From positions 163,008-227,007 of the forward strand of contig NZ_BOOW01000010.1 of assembly GCF_016863435.1 (NCBI RefSeq): DNA of 64,000 nucleotides, in the 5' to 3' direction. Within the stretch, counting starts at the first letter, position 1; each line of letters starts with the position of its first letter. The position numbers and the translations under genes were made by a program. Below are positions 17,748 through 26,414 of the stretch, one piece after another. The notes under the pieces are model-generated. The model saw only the letters and a program-made list of their open reading frames with translations. It had not been told where the DNA came from and did no database searches. The stretch comes from Sinosporangium siamense (GTDB taxonomy: Bacteria > Actinomycetota > Actinomycetes > Streptosporangiales > Streptosporangiaceae).

Positions 17748-18488
17748 ATGAGTGAGGCATCGATGAGAGCGGCGGGTCCATGGAACACGCATGACAAGAC
17801 GCAGGGAAGCGTCGTGCTGGAGGGCCGCGCACTGGAGAAGCGCTTCGGCTCGACGGTCGCGCTGGCCGGGGTCGAGCAGGCGGTGCGGCAAGGGGAGGCG
17901 CTCGCCGTCATGGGCCCGAGCGGATCGGGCAAGTCGACGCTGCTGCACTGCCTGGCCGGGATCATGAAGCCCGACGCCGGGGAGGTGCACCTGCTCGGCC
18001 GCCGCGTCGACACCATGGGCGAGCGGGAGCGCAGCGCGCTCAGGCGCACGAGGTTCGGGTTCGTGTTCCAGTTCGGCCAGCTCCTGCCGGAGCTCCCGGC
18101 CGAGGAGAACGTCGCGCTGCCCCTGATGCTGGGCGGCGTGCCGCGAGGCCAGGCCGTACGGCAGGCCCGCGGATGGTTCGCCCCGCTCGGCCTCACCGGC
18201 ATGGAGGGCCGTAGGCCCGGCGAGCTGTCCGGCGGGCAGGCGCAGCGCGTGGCCATCGCGCGGGCCCTCGTGACCCGCCCGGCGGTGGTGTTCGCCGACG
18301 AGCCGACCGGCGCGCTCGACCAGACCACCGGCCACGAGGTGATGAACCTCCTCGTCTCGGCCATCAAGGAGAACGGCGCCGCCCTGGTCGTCGTCACCCA
18401 CGACCGGCAGGTCGCCGACTGGTGCGACCGGGTCGTGGAGGTCCGCGACGGCCGCATCGTCACCCCCGCGGCAGGCGCGGCGCGATGA
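17748..18488 (+). CDS. ABC transporter ATP-binding protein (LolD/MacB type)
   Basis: A 246-residue ATPase with Walker A GPSGSGKST, Q-loop FVFQFGQLLPELPAEEN, signature LSGGQAQRVAIARAL, Walker B VVFADEPTGALD and the switch His in VVVTHDRQ. 'ADEPTGALD' places it with the ATPases of FtsX/MacB exporters. The ATG at 17748 is chosen for its position after AAAGG; 17763 is possible. Its stop overlaps the permease start (ATGA). Confidence 0.92.
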   Translation: MSEASMRAAGPWNTHDKTQGSVVLEGRALEKRFGSTVALAGVEQAVRQGEALAVMGPSGSGKSTLLHCLAGIMKPDAGEVHLLGRRVDTMGERERSALRRTRFGFVFQFGQLLPELPAEENVALPLMLGGVPRGQAVRQARGWFAPLGLTGMEGRRPGELSGGQAQRVAIARALVTRPAVVFADEPTGALDQTTGHEVMNLLVSAIKENGAALVVVTHDRQVADWCDRVVEVRDGRIVTPAAGAAR

Positions 18489-20230
18489 ACTCGATCAGGC
18501 TGAGCTGGCGGCTGCTGCGCGGCGGCGGTCGTAAGGGGCTGCTCGGGGCGGGACTGACATTGGCCGCGGTGGCGGTGTCGTCCATGTTGCTCGTCTTCGC
18601 GGTGACGGTGAATTTCGCGTTCGACGGCCGCGCCGATCGCAGCGCGTGGCGCAACCCGCCACCGGCGGCGAAGGTGACCGGAAAGAAGAGCCCGCACAAG
18701 AAGGACGCGGTCGCGGTGCAGGCCGTGCACTATCAAGCGGTGGGCGACCGGATGCTCACCGTCGTGCGCCTGGCCGCGCTCGACGAGCGGGCCACACCCC
18801 CGCCCGGCCTCGACCGCCTGCCCGCCCCAGGCCAGGTCGTGCTCTCCCCGGCTCTGGCGGAGGTCCTCTCCGGGCTCGGCGGCGCGATCGGCGACCTGCG
18901 CCCGCAGCCGGAGGGTTCGGTCCGGCTCGGCGACGAGGCGCTCATCCATCCGGGGGAACTCGTCGCGGTCGTCGGCCACACCCCGGACGACCCCGAACTG
19001 CTGAAACCCCGGAAGGGGGCCCACGGCAAGGACGTCCCGGCCACGTGGATCAAGGGTTTCGCCAACGAGCCGACCAACGACGCCATCGCCTATCAGGCGC
19101 TCGCCCTCATCGCGACGGTGCTGATCGTGGTGCCGCTGCTGGTGTTCGGCGGCGCGGCGGCCAGGCTCACGGTGGCCAGGCGCGACCAGCGGCTCGCCGC
19201 GCTCCGGCTCGTCGGGGCGACCCCCGGCCAGGTCGTGCTGATGACGGTCGCCGAGGCCATGGTGGTGGCCTTCGCGGGCGCGGTGCTCGGTGTCGTGTTG
19301 TACGGCGCCGCCGCGCCGGCGTTGTCCCGCATCGAGATCGGCGGCGGCCCGTGGTTCGCGGGTGACCTGTGGCCGGGTCCGCTCCCGCTGCTCGCCGTGG
19401 TGCTCGCCGTGCCGCTGCTCGTGGGGGTCTCCGCCGTCGCCGGCCTGCGGCGTGTCGTGGTGAGCCCGCTCGGCGTGGCCAAGCGGGAGACCCCGCCCGG
19501 CATGAGGGCCGTCCGGGTGGTCGTGTTCCTCGCGGTGGTGGCGGCCTTCCCGGTGAGGACCGCCGGGGTCGGCGTCGGTGTCGTCGCGGTGATGCTGGGC
19601 CTCGTCTTCCTCTGCGTCAACCTGGTCGGCCCCTGGGTGGTGGCCCTGATCGGACGCGTCACGACGCGTATGGCGAGGACCCCGGCCAGGCTGCTCGCGG
19701 GACGCCGCCTGACCGACGACCCCCGCTCCGCCTGGCGGACCGTCAGCGGTGTGGCGATGACCGGGTTCGTGGCGGGGTTCATCGGGCTGCTGACCCCCGG
19801 CATCACGTCCGGCGAGGTGGAGGACCCCGGTGTCGCCATGCTGATTCAGGATCTCAAGACCGGGACGATCGTGGTGCTGACCGTGTCGTTCCTCGTCGCC
19901 ATCGCGAGCGCCGGCATCACGGCGGCCTCGTCGATCCTGGACCGCCGGCAGACCTATGCGCTGCTGCGCCTGGCGGGCACCCCGCTTGAGGTGCTGGACC
20001 GGGCGCGGCGGGCCGAGACGCTGATCCCGCTGACCGTGATGGGCGGCGGCTCGATCGCGACGGGCGCCTTCACCGCCATGTCGTTCACGGGGGGCGTGCC
20101 CAGTGCCGACGGGCTGATCGTCCTTGGGGTGTCGGTGGCCGCCGGGTTCGCCGGTGTGGTCGCGGCCGGAGCTCTGAGCAGGCCGCTGCTCCGCTCGGTC
20201 ACGACCGAGCCGGTGCCCCGGCCGGATTAG
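18485..20230 (+). CDS. ABC transporter permease, FtsX/MacB-like
   Basis: A 581-residue permease. It begins with one helix (GAGLTLAAVAVSSMLLVFAV), then a large extracytoplasmic domain of about 150 residues, then two FtsX-like blocks: AARLTVARRDQRLAALRLVGATPGQ and SILDRRQTYALLRLAGTP. With the preceding ATPase it likely exports or mechanically releases a peptide, antibiotic or lipoprotein; the substrate is not known. No accessory periplasmic protein is encoded. Confidence 0.88.
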   Translation: MNSIRLSWRLLRGGGRKGLLGAGLTLAAVAVSSMLLVFAVTVNFAFDGRADRSAWRNPPPAAKVTGKKSPHKKDAVAVQAVHYQAVGDRMLTVVRLAALDERATPPPGLDRLPAPGQVVLSPALAEVLSGLGGAIGDLRPQPEGSVRLGDEALIHPGELVAVVGHTPDDPELLKPRKGAHGKDVPATWIKGFANEPTNDAIAYQALALIATVLIVVPLLVFGGAAARLTVARRDQRLAALRLVGATPGQVVLMTVAEAMVVAFAGAVLGVVLYGAAAPALSRIEIGGGPWFAGDLWPGPLPLLAVVLAVPLLVGVSAVAGLRRVVVSPLGVAKRETPPGMRAVRVVVFLAVVAAFPVRTAGVGVGVVAVMLGLVFLCVNLVGPWVVALIGRVTTRMARTPARLLAGRRLTDDPRSAWRTVSGVAMTGFVAGFIGLLTPGITSGEVEDPGVAMLIQDLKTGTIVVLTVSFLVAIASAGITAASSILDRRQTYALLRLAGTPLEVLDRARRAETLIPLTVMGGGSIATGAFTAMSFTGGVPSADGLIVLGVSVAAGFAGVVAAGALSRPLLRSVTTEPVPRPD

Positions 20231-20273
20231 GAATTCCATGTTATTCAAGTAGGAAAAGTTGCAAAGGAGCACG

Positions 20274-20471
20274 GTGGTGTCTTACGGTGATGGCGTGATC
20301 CTCAGCGCACATCTGACCACCCGCGACCACGTCGACTTCTGCCGCGTCGCCAGTGCGCTCTGTCGTGACGAGCCGTTCCCGCACCGCTCGACCACGACAG
20401 GAGAGACCCGACATGCAGGAGCTGTGGTTCACCCGCTGCCCCGTGCCCACCGCGACAGGCGTCGCCGCTGA
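20274..20471 (+). CDS. Cysteine-attenuator leader peptide of the sulfur operon
   Basis: A 65-codon frame with AAAGGAG just upstream of tandem GTG codons (20274, 20277). It contains HLTTRDHVDFCRVASALC, matching the HVDxxRVxSALC signature of the putative leader peptides found ahead of sulfur genes in actinomycetes. Cys codons are at 20340 and 20361. Such leaders are thought to stall ribosomes when cysteine is short and so raise expression of the genes downstream. Unusually, the frame runs on past the Cys codons and overlaps the first 59 bases of the desulfinase-like gene, which could couple their translation. Confidence 0.7.
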   Translation: MVSYGDGVILSAHLTTRDHVDFCRVASALCRDEPFPHRSTTTGETRHAGAVVHPLPRAHRDRRRR

Positions 20472-21405
20472 CCTCGGCTGGCTCGACGACGAGTTCGGCC
20501 CCGACGGCATCGCCGTACGTTCACTGCAAGGCGGCCCCGACCCCTGGGGCCGGCACGTTTCCCGGCGACGCTTCACTCATCAGCACTTCACCCACGAGCT
20601 CTCCGCGCTGATCCGGGAGGGCGGCAACGTGCCCGCCCTCTGGGCGAAGGCGCGGGGGCGGGACACCCGGCTGATCGGACTCACCTGGATCGAGGAGCGC
20701 CAGGTCGTCCTCACCACGCCGGGTTCCAGCATCCGCGACGCCGCCGATCTGCGCGGCAGGCGGCTCGCCCTGCCCGTGCGCACCGACGCTCCCGTCGACT
20801 TCTGGCGGGCGATGGCGCTGCGCGGCTTCCACGGCGCACTGTCCATCGCCGGGCTGACGCTCGGCGACGCCCGCCTGACCGACGTATACGTCAAGGACGA
20901 TCCCGGCCACTGGGCGCCCGAGCTCGACGCTCTGGCGGCCGGCGACGTCGACGCCGTCTACGTGAAGGGCGCCCGCGCCGTCGAGGACGCCGAGCGGCGC
21001 GGCCTGCGCGTCGCGGTCGACCTCGACGCCCACCCGGACCCCGCGGTCCGCGTCAACAACGGCACACCACGCCCCATCACCGTCGACCAGTCCTTCCTCG
21101 ACACCCGGCCGGACCTGGTGATCCGCTTCCTGCGTGTGCTGCTCGACGCCGTGCGCTGGACGGCGGCCTATCCGGGGGAGGCCGCACTGGTCCTCGGCCG
21201 TGAGACGGGTGCGGGTGCGGCCGGTGTCGCCGGGGCGTACGGCACGCCCGACCTGTCCATCGACCTGTCGGAGGAGCGGCTCGCGCTCCTCGCCGACCAG
21301 GAGCGGTTCCTGTGGGAGCACGGCTTCCTCGCCGAGGCGGTCGACGTCGAGGCGTGGGCCGACCACACGCCGCTGTACGGCGCACGCCTGAGGAGGACGG
21401 CATGA
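20413..21405 (+). CDS. DszB-like sulfinate desulfinase (SBP/NMT1 fold, cytoplasmic)
   Basis: A 330-residue protein without signal peptide, start ATG after AGGAGA. It aligns by eye with Rhodococcus DszB (2'-hydroxybiphenyl-2-sulfinate desulfinase). CPVP at Cys9 matches the DszB nucleophile segment NCPVPNAL (Cys27). HFTHELSALIREGGNVPAL (His58, Arg68) matches the segment HFTYDQPAYTRFGGEIPPL (His60, Arg70), with the same 10-residue spacing. RDTRLIGLT, then AADLRGRRLALP and the C-terminal LLADQERFLWEHGFLAEAV, continue the match. It should cleave a C-S bond of a sulfinate to give sulfite. The natural substrate is unknown. It is the first structural gene of a six-gene coupled operon. Confidence 0.8.
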   Translation: MQELWFTRCPVPTATGVAADLGWLDDEFGPDGIAVRSLQGGPDPWGRHVSRRRFTHQHFTHELSALIREGGNVPALWAKARGRDTRLIGLTWIEERQVVLTTPGSSIRDAADLRGRRLALPVRTDAPVDFWRAMALRGFHGALSIAGLTLGDARLTDVYVKDDPGHWAPELDALAAGDVDAVYVKGARAVEDAERRGLRVAVDLDAHPDPAVRVNNGTPRPITVDQSFLDTRPDLVIRFLRVLLDAVRWTAAYPGEAALVLGRETGAGAAGVAGAYGTPDLSIDLSEERLALLADQERFLWEHGFLAEAVDVEAWADHTPLYGARLRRTA

Positions 21406-22385
21406 GGCGGCTCGCCACGGCGGCGCTGCTGCTCGCCGCACTCGTGCCGGTCGCGGGATGCGCCGCCACCTCCGCTCAGGGGGCGCAGACCGTGACGGTG
21501 CGCCTGCCCGACCCCGGCAACGCCGGGGTGCTGGCGGCGGGCAAGAAGGACGGCAGCCTGGCCAAGGCCCTGGAGAAGGCGGGCGCCCGGATCGAGTGGA
21601 CGGGGCAGTTCGCGGCCTTCGCTCCCATCGCCCAGGCGATTAACTCCGGTCAGCTCGACTACGGCGTCGGCTCGATCACCTCCGGGGTCGGGGCACTCGC
21701 CGCCAAACCCAGCTTCAAGATCTTCGCGGTCGGCAAGCCCGACCTGGCGGGCGAGGGCATCCTCGTCAAGGAGGGCAGCCCGATCGCGTCGGTCGCCGAC
21801 CTCGCCGGCCGCAAGGTGGCCGTCAACAAGGGCGGCACCGGTGAATATCTGTTGCTCAAGGCACTGGCGAAGCACGGCATAAGCCCCGACAAGGTCGAGC
21901 GGGTCTACCTGCCGCCCGCCGACGCGGCCACCGCCTTCAACGCCGGCCAGGTGGACGCCTGGGCGTCGTGGGGCAACTTCGTGCTGGCCGCCCAGGCCAA
22001 CTCGGGAGCGAAGTTCCTCGCCGACGGCACCGCGATCGGGTCGGACAACTACCAGATCCACGTCGTGTCCACCGCACTGGCCGACAAGCACCCGCGGGTG
22101 GTGCGTGCCCTTTACGACTATCTCAACCGGGGTAGCCTCGCCAGCCGCGAGAACCCCGCTCCCTACATCAACGTCTTCACGTCGGCCGGGCCCACCGCCG
22201 TCGCGGGCCGGCTCAAGGAGCTGACCGAGGCGTCGGTCAGGGAGGACCCCGTCATCGAGGCCGTCACCCCCGCGGACCTGCCGAGGTTCGACGCCGTGGC
22301 CGGTTTCTTCGCCGAGCAGAAGGTCACCCAGACCCGCGTCTCGGTCAAGGAGCACGTCGTCGACCCGCTGAAGGCCGCGCCATGA
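21402..22385 (+). CDS. Sulfonate/organosulfur-binding lipoprotein, SsuA-like
   Basis: A 327-residue lipoprotein with lipobox VAGC (Cys20). The mature part has the SsuA/TauA fold signatures: IEWTGQFAAFAPIAQAINSGQLDYG, SIASVADLAGRKVAVNKGG in outline, AFNAGQVDAWASWG and the C-terminal helix. It should bind an alkane- or arylsulfonate outside the membrane and hand it to the permease. ATGA overlap with the desulfinase stop and with the permease start. Confidence 0.88.
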   Translation: MRRLATAALLLAALVPVAGCAATSAQGAQTVTVRLPDPGNAGVLAAGKKDGSLAKALEKAGARIEWTGQFAAFAPIAQAINSGQLDYGVGSITSGVGALAAKPSFKIFAVGKPDLAGEGILVKEGSPIASVADLAGRKVAVNKGGTGEYLLLKALAKHGISPDKVERVYLPPADAATAFNAGQVDAWASWGNFVLAAQANSGAKFLADGTAIGSDNYQIHVVSTALADKHPRVVRALYDYLNRGSLASRENPAPYINVFTSAGPTAVAGRLKELTEASVREDPVIEAVTPADLPRFDAVAGFFAEQKVTQTRVSVKEHVVDPLKAAP

Positions 22386-23296
22386 CGGTCCTGCACACCG
22401 GGGGCGTTCCCGCCCCCCGCGAACGCGGTGCGGTGGGCCCGGGGCCCTCGCCGCACGCGACGGATCCCGGACCGGGGCGGACGACCTCCACCGCTCTGGT
22501 CCGGCCCGAGCCTCCACGACGGGTGAAACGCGGGGCCGCGGCCGCCTTCGCCCTGAGAGCGCTCGGACCCGTGGTGCTGGCCGCCCTCTGGGCGGCCGGC
22601 ACCACCTCCGGCTGGATCCGCCCCGACGTGCTGGCCTCCCCGGCGCAGGTCGCCGCGGCGTTCGCCGAGCTGTACGGCGACGGCCAGCTCGGCGACGCCC
22701 TCGCGGTCTCGCTGACCCGAGCCGGGGTGGGGCTCGCCCTCGGCGCCGCCGCCGGGCTGGCGCTCGGCCTGCTCAGCGGGCTGGTGGCACTGGGCGAGGA
22801 GCTCGTGGACCCCACCGTGCAGATGCTGCGCACGATCCCGTTCCTGGCGCTCGTGCCGCTGTTCATCGTGTGGTTCGGCATCGGCGAGGCGTCCAAAGTC
22901 ATCCTGATCGCCGTCGCCACCTCCTTCCCGATGTACGTCAACGCCCTCAGCGGCACCCGCAACGCCGACCGCAAACAGGTGGAGGCCGCCAAGGCGTTCG
23001 GGGTGCGCGGGTTCAGGCTCGTGCGCGAGGTGATCCTGCCGGGCGCGCTGCCGTCGCTGCTCGTCGGGCTGCGCCTGTCGCTTACGCTCAGCGTGATCGC
23101 GCTGATCGCGGCCGAGGAGATCAACTCCACGGCCGGGCTCGGCTATCTGATGACGCAGGCCAGGGAGTTCGTGCGGACCGACATCCTGGTGGTCGTCATC
23201 CTGCTCTACGCGTTGCTTGGGCTGCTGGCCGACCTGCTCGTGCGCACGCTGGAGCGGGTGCTCATGCCGTGGCGGGCGGGGGTGGCGATCCGATGA
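22382..23296 (+). CDS. Sulfonate ABC transporter permease, SsuC-like
   Basis: A 304-residue inner-membrane permease with six helices after a disordered ~60-residue N-terminus. MLRTIPFLALVPLFIVWFGIGE and EAAKAFGVRGFRLVREVILPGALPS (the EAA loop contacting the ATPase) are hallmark SsuC/TauC motifs. Overlaps both neighbours by four bases. Confidence 0.92.
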   Translation: MTVLHTGGVPAPRERGAVGPGPSPHATDPGPGRTTSTALVRPEPPRRVKRGAAAAFALRALGPVVLAALWAAGTTSGWIRPDVLASPAQVAAAFAELYGDGQLGDALAVSLTRAGVGLALGAAAGLALGLLSGLVALGEELVDPTVQMLRTIPFLALVPLFIVWFGIGEASKVILIAVATSFPMYVNALSGTRNADRKQVEAAKAFGVRGFRLVREVILPGALPSLLVGLRLSLTLSVIALIAAEEINSTAGLGYLMTQAREFVRTDILVVVILLYALLGLLADLLVRTLERVLMPWRAGVAIR

Positions 23297-24066
23297 CCGG
23301 GGCTGCCGCCGAGGCTCCCGCCGTACGCACCGGGTGGACCGCCGAGGCTCCCGCCGTACTTTCCGATCGGGCCGAGGCCCTCGCCGTGCACGCCACCGGG
23401 GTGCGCCGGGTGTTCGGGGAGCGGGCGGTGCTCGACGGTGTGGACCTGTCGATCGCGCCGGGGGAGTTCGTCGCGCTCCTCGGCGCGAGCGGCACAGGTA
23501 AGACGACCCTTTTGCGGATCCTGGCCGGACTGGACGGCGCGGACGAAGGGGATGTGTTCGTCCCCGAGGTGCGCACCGTCGTCTTCCAGGAACCCCGCCT
23601 TATCCCCTCCAAAAGGGTCGTCGACAACGTCGTCCTCGGCCTGTCGCGGAGTGCCCGCGCCGCAGGGCTCACCGCGCTGGCCGAGGTCGGCCTCCACGCC
23701 CACGCTCAGGCGTGGCCCGCGACCCTCTCCGGCGGCGAGGCCCAGCGGGTGGCGCTCGCCCGCGCCCTCGTGCGCGAACCCGGGCTGCTCCTGCTCGACG
23801 AGCCGTTCGCCGCGCTCGACGCCCTCACCCGCCTGCGCATGCAGGACCTGATCGCCGAGCTCTGCCGCAAACACCGCCCCGCCGTACTACTCGTGACACA
23901 CGACGTGGAGGAGGCCGTGCGGCTCGCCGACCGCGTCGTCGTGCTGTCGGAGGGGCGGTTCGCCACCGATGTGCGCGTCGGCCTCGACCATCCGCGCGAC
24001 CGCACCGACCAGGCGTTCGCCGCGCTCCGCCGCCGCCTTCTCGAAGACCTTGGAGTCGACCAGTGA
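23293..24066 (+). CDS. Sulfonate ABC transporter ATP-binding protein, SsuB-like
   Basis: A 257-residue ATPase: Walker A GASGTGKTT, Q-loop VVFQEPRLIPSKRV, signature LSGGEAQRVALARAL, Walker B LLLLDEPFAALD and switch His VTHDVEE, all as in SsuB/TauB. The first ~30 residues carry a short duplication (AEAPAV twice) not seen in the family. It energises the SsuC-like permease. Its TGA overlaps the GTG of the next gene. Confidence 0.92.
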   Translation: MTGAAAEAPAVRTGWTAEAPAVLSDRAEALAVHATGVRRVFGERAVLDGVDLSIAPGEFVALLGASGTGKTTLLRILAGLDGADEGDVFVPEVRTVVFQEPRLIPSKRVVDNVVLGLSRSARAAGLTALAEVGLHAHAQAWPATLSGGEAQRVALARALVREPGLLLLDEPFAALDALTRLRMQDLIAELCRKHRPAVLLVTHDVEEAVRLADRVVVLSEGRFATDVRVGLDHPRDRTDQAFAALRRRLLEDLGVDQ

Positions 24067-24944
24067 CCATCCGCATCGGCGTTCACGCCAACAACCCCTC
24101 GCTGCTCTTGCTCTCCCACCTGGACCACCTGCTGGCCGGCATCGAGGTGCACCGCTACACCGACGGCACCACCACAGGCCGCCTCCTCGCCGACGGAGTC
24201 TTCGACGTCGGCGGCACCGGTTCCACCCCGCCGCTCGCCGCCCAGGCCGCCGGCCTGCCGATCGTCTACGCCGCCGCCTCCGCACCCCGCCCCGGCCACG
24301 GCGCGCTGCTCGTCGCCAAGGACGGCCCTGTCACCGGGGTCGCCGACCTCGCGGGGCGGCCCGTCGCGTTCGGTGTGGGCTCCTGGCAGACGCACTTCCT
24401 GGCCAAACTGCTGGCCGTCGCCGGACTCTCCTACCGCGACATCGAGCCGCGCCGGGCCACGTCCGACTCCGGGCCGGACCTGCTGACCGGCGTCGTCGCG
24501 GGATGGGTCGCGCAGGGCGCCGAACTGGTCGAGGCCGAGCGGTCAGGCAGGTACACCCGGCTCGCGGTCACGGGGGAGGTCATCACCGACCGATCGGTCT
24601 ACTTCACCAGCAGATACGTCGCAGAAGAGCGGCCCGAGGTCGTCGCCACCGTGGTGAAGGCGCTGCGTGAGGCCGACCGCTGGGCCGTGGAGCACCCGCG
24701 CGAGGCGGCCGAGATCACCGCCGCCGCTCTCGGAGGCACCGCCGGCTCCTGGGAGACCGCGCTGAAGCGGCTGCCCTGGGCGCTTGAGCCGGTGACGCCC
24801 GAGTTCCTGGCCGAACAGCAGGAAGGGGCCGACATCCTGGCCGCCGCCGGCTACCTGCCGGGCCCGATCGACGTGCGCGCGGCCGTCGTGCCCGCCCTGA
24901 ACACGGCGGTCGCGTCGGTGCTCGCCGAGGCGGCGGCCCGATGA
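24063..24944 (+). CDS. SsuA-fold protein without signal peptide
   Basis: A 293-residue relative of SsuA-type binding proteins: GVHANNPSLLLLSHLDHLLAG, FDVGGTGSTPPLAAQAAGLPIVYAA in outline, VTGVADLAGRPVAFGVGSWQ and RPEVVATVVKALREADRW. It begins directly with the first strand (MTIRIGVHANN), with no signal or lipobox, so it should be cytoplasmic. It has no Cys, so it cannot use the DszB mechanism. It may be an intracellular substrate carrier or an enzyme built on the binding-protein fold. Coupled on both sides by four-base overlaps. Confidence 0.8.
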   Translation: MTIRIGVHANNPSLLLLSHLDHLLAGIEVHRYTDGTTTGRLLADGVFDVGGTGSTPPLAAQAAGLPIVYAAASAPRPGHGALLVAKDGPVTGVADLAGRPVAFGVGSWQTHFLAKLLAVAGLSYRDIEPRRATSDSGPDLLTGVVAGWVAQGAELVEAERSGRYTRLAVTGEVITDRSVYFTSRYVAEERPEVVATVVKALREADRWAVEHPREAAEITAAALGGTAGSWETALKRLPWALEPVTPEFLAEQQEGADILAAAGYLPGPIDVRAAVVPALNTAVASVLAEAAAR

Positions 24945-26023
24945 GCACCGAGGTGCTGTGGTACGCCGTGCCGCGCGACGGGGCATACCCCTGGGAACCC
25001 GAAGGGCGGCAGGACGTCGACCTCGGCCACCTGCAAGACCTGGCGGTCACCGTCGACCGGCTCGGCTACGACGGCGCGCTCTTCGCCACCGACCTGCACG
25101 ACGTGTGGGTGCTCGGCAGCGCCCTCGCCTCGGTCACCGAACGCCTGCGGCCCCTGCTCGCCGTCCACCCCGGGCTCATCTCACCGACGCTGCTCGCCAA
25201 GATGGCCCTGACGTTCGACCACTTGTACGGCGGGCGCCTGCAGATCAACGTGGTCAACGGTGACACACGCACCCTGCGGCAATACGGGCTGCACGTCGAC
25301 CACGACGAACGTTACGACCTCAGCGCGGAATACTGGCAGATCTTCAAACGGCTCACCGCCGGGGAGCAGGTCTCCTTCCAAGGGCGCTACTTCACGGTCG
25401 ACGGCGCCAGTTTCCCCGAGCTGCCGCCGATCCAGCGTCCGCATGTGCCGCTGTGGTTCGGCGGCTCCTCCGAGGCGGGCCTGCGGATGGCGGCCGAGCA
25501 CATCGACGTCTACCTGTCGTGGGGGGAGCCACCCGCCCAGCTTGAGGAGAAGATCGCCAGGCTGCGGCGGGCCGCCGAGGAGTTCGGCAGGGAGATCCGG
25601 TTCGGGGTGCGGCTCCACCTGATCGTGCGCGACACCGAACGGGAGGCGTGGGACTGGGCCGACCACCTCCTCCGCGTCACCAGCCCCGAGACCTACGCCC
25701 GCATGTCGGGCGTCAACCTGGCCGCCGACTCCGAGGGCATGCGCCGCCAGTTCGGCCACCACGGCGGCCGCGTGCCCGACCGGGCCAAGGACCTGGAAGT
25801 CCATCCCAACATCTGGCCCGGCATGAGCCTCTTCCGCCCAGGCCCCGGCACCGCCCTCGTGGGGAGCACCGAGAACGTCCTGGAACGACTCCAGGAGATC
25901 CAGGCACTCGGGGTGGACACGTTCATCCTGTCGGGCAACCCCCTGATCGAGGAGGCCGGGCGCATCGCGGAAACCATCCTCCCGGCCCTGCGCACCGACC
26001 GTGCGGAGGTGGCCACGGCCTGA
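24941..26023 (+). CDS. ssuD: FMNH2-dependent alkanesulfonate monooxygenase, SsuD-like
   Basis: A 360-residue luciferase-fold flavin monooxygenase close to SsuD. Shared segments include LQINVVNGD, HVDHDERYDLSAEYWQIF, WFGGSSEAGLRMAAEHIDVYLSWGEPP, IRFGVRLHLIVRDTEREAW, HPNIWPGMSLFRPGPGTALVGS and LGVDTFILSGNPLIEEA. It should oxidise a sulfonate to an aldehyde plus sulfite using FMNH2 from a separate reductase; no SsuE-like reductase is in the operon. Last gene of the operon. Confidence 0.9.
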   Translation: MSTEVLWYAVPRDGAYPWEPEGRQDVDLGHLQDLAVTVDRLGYDGALFATDLHDVWVLGSALASVTERLRPLLAVHPGLISPTLLAKMALTFDHLYGGRLQINVVNGDTRTLRQYGLHVDHDERYDLSAEYWQIFKRLTAGEQVSFQGRYFTVDGASFPELPPIQRPHVPLWFGGSSEAGLRMAAEHIDVYLSWGEPPAQLEEKIARLRRAAEEFGREIRFGVRLHLIVRDTEREAWDWADHLLRVTSPETYARMSGVNLAADSEGMRRQFGHHGGRVPDRAKDLEVHPNIWPGMSLFRPGPGTALVGSTENVLERLQEIQALGVDTFILSGNPLIEEAGRIAETILPALRTDRAEVATA

Positions 26024-26048
26024 GCTGCGCGGCTGGTGTGATGCGGCC

Positions 26049-26078
26049 ACGTCTTTATACGGCACGTCTTTATACGGC
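26049..26078. repeat. Tandem 15-bp repeat (two copies)
   Basis: ACGTCTTTATACGGC occurs twice head to tail and is followed by ACAGCC. The TACGGCA core also appears in the 17-bp minisatellite at 39798-39950. Confidence 0.8.
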
Positions 26079-26273
26079 ACAGCCGGAATGTCGGCCGGGT
26101 AATCCGTTGGCGGATGCCGCGCCCGGTTCGCCATGACCCGGCGCGGCCGTTCTCCGATGCGTCCGCGGCCAAACTGCCGCGGGCACTCACGCGGGCCCAC
26201 GTTATCGCCGGCCACGCCCTCCCCCCCACCGCACTCAAAGGCGGAGGCCGGCATAACGCTCGCGTATGACGTG

Positions 26274-26308
26274 CGCCGGGTTGAGTCGTCGGGGGGCTCA
26301 ACCCGGCG
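26274..26308 (+). terminator. Terminator hairpin after the sulfur operon
   Basis: A perfect 12-bp stem, CGCCGGGTTGAG (26274-26285) with CTCAACCCGGCG (26297-26308), on an 11-base loop. Confidence 0.8.
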
Positions 26309-26384
26309 TCACGCCGCCCCCGCCCGTAGGGGGAGGCGCCGACCACGCAGGTGCCTTCGTGTCCCGCTCGCCGGGATACCCGCG

Positions 26385-26414
26385 CCGCTGACTGGAACGT
26401 GTTTCAGTCAGCGG
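26385..26414. terminator. Second hairpin before lutA
   Basis: A perfect 10-bp stem, CCGCTGACTG with CAGTCAGCGG, on a 10-base loop. It may be a terminator or an operator in the lut promoter region. Confidence 0.6.

Noticed and set aside
17663..20272. 869-codon open frame antisense to the ABC ATPase and permease genes
   Set aside because: Arg/His/Gly-rich low-complexity translation; the plus strand has two well-defined proteins.
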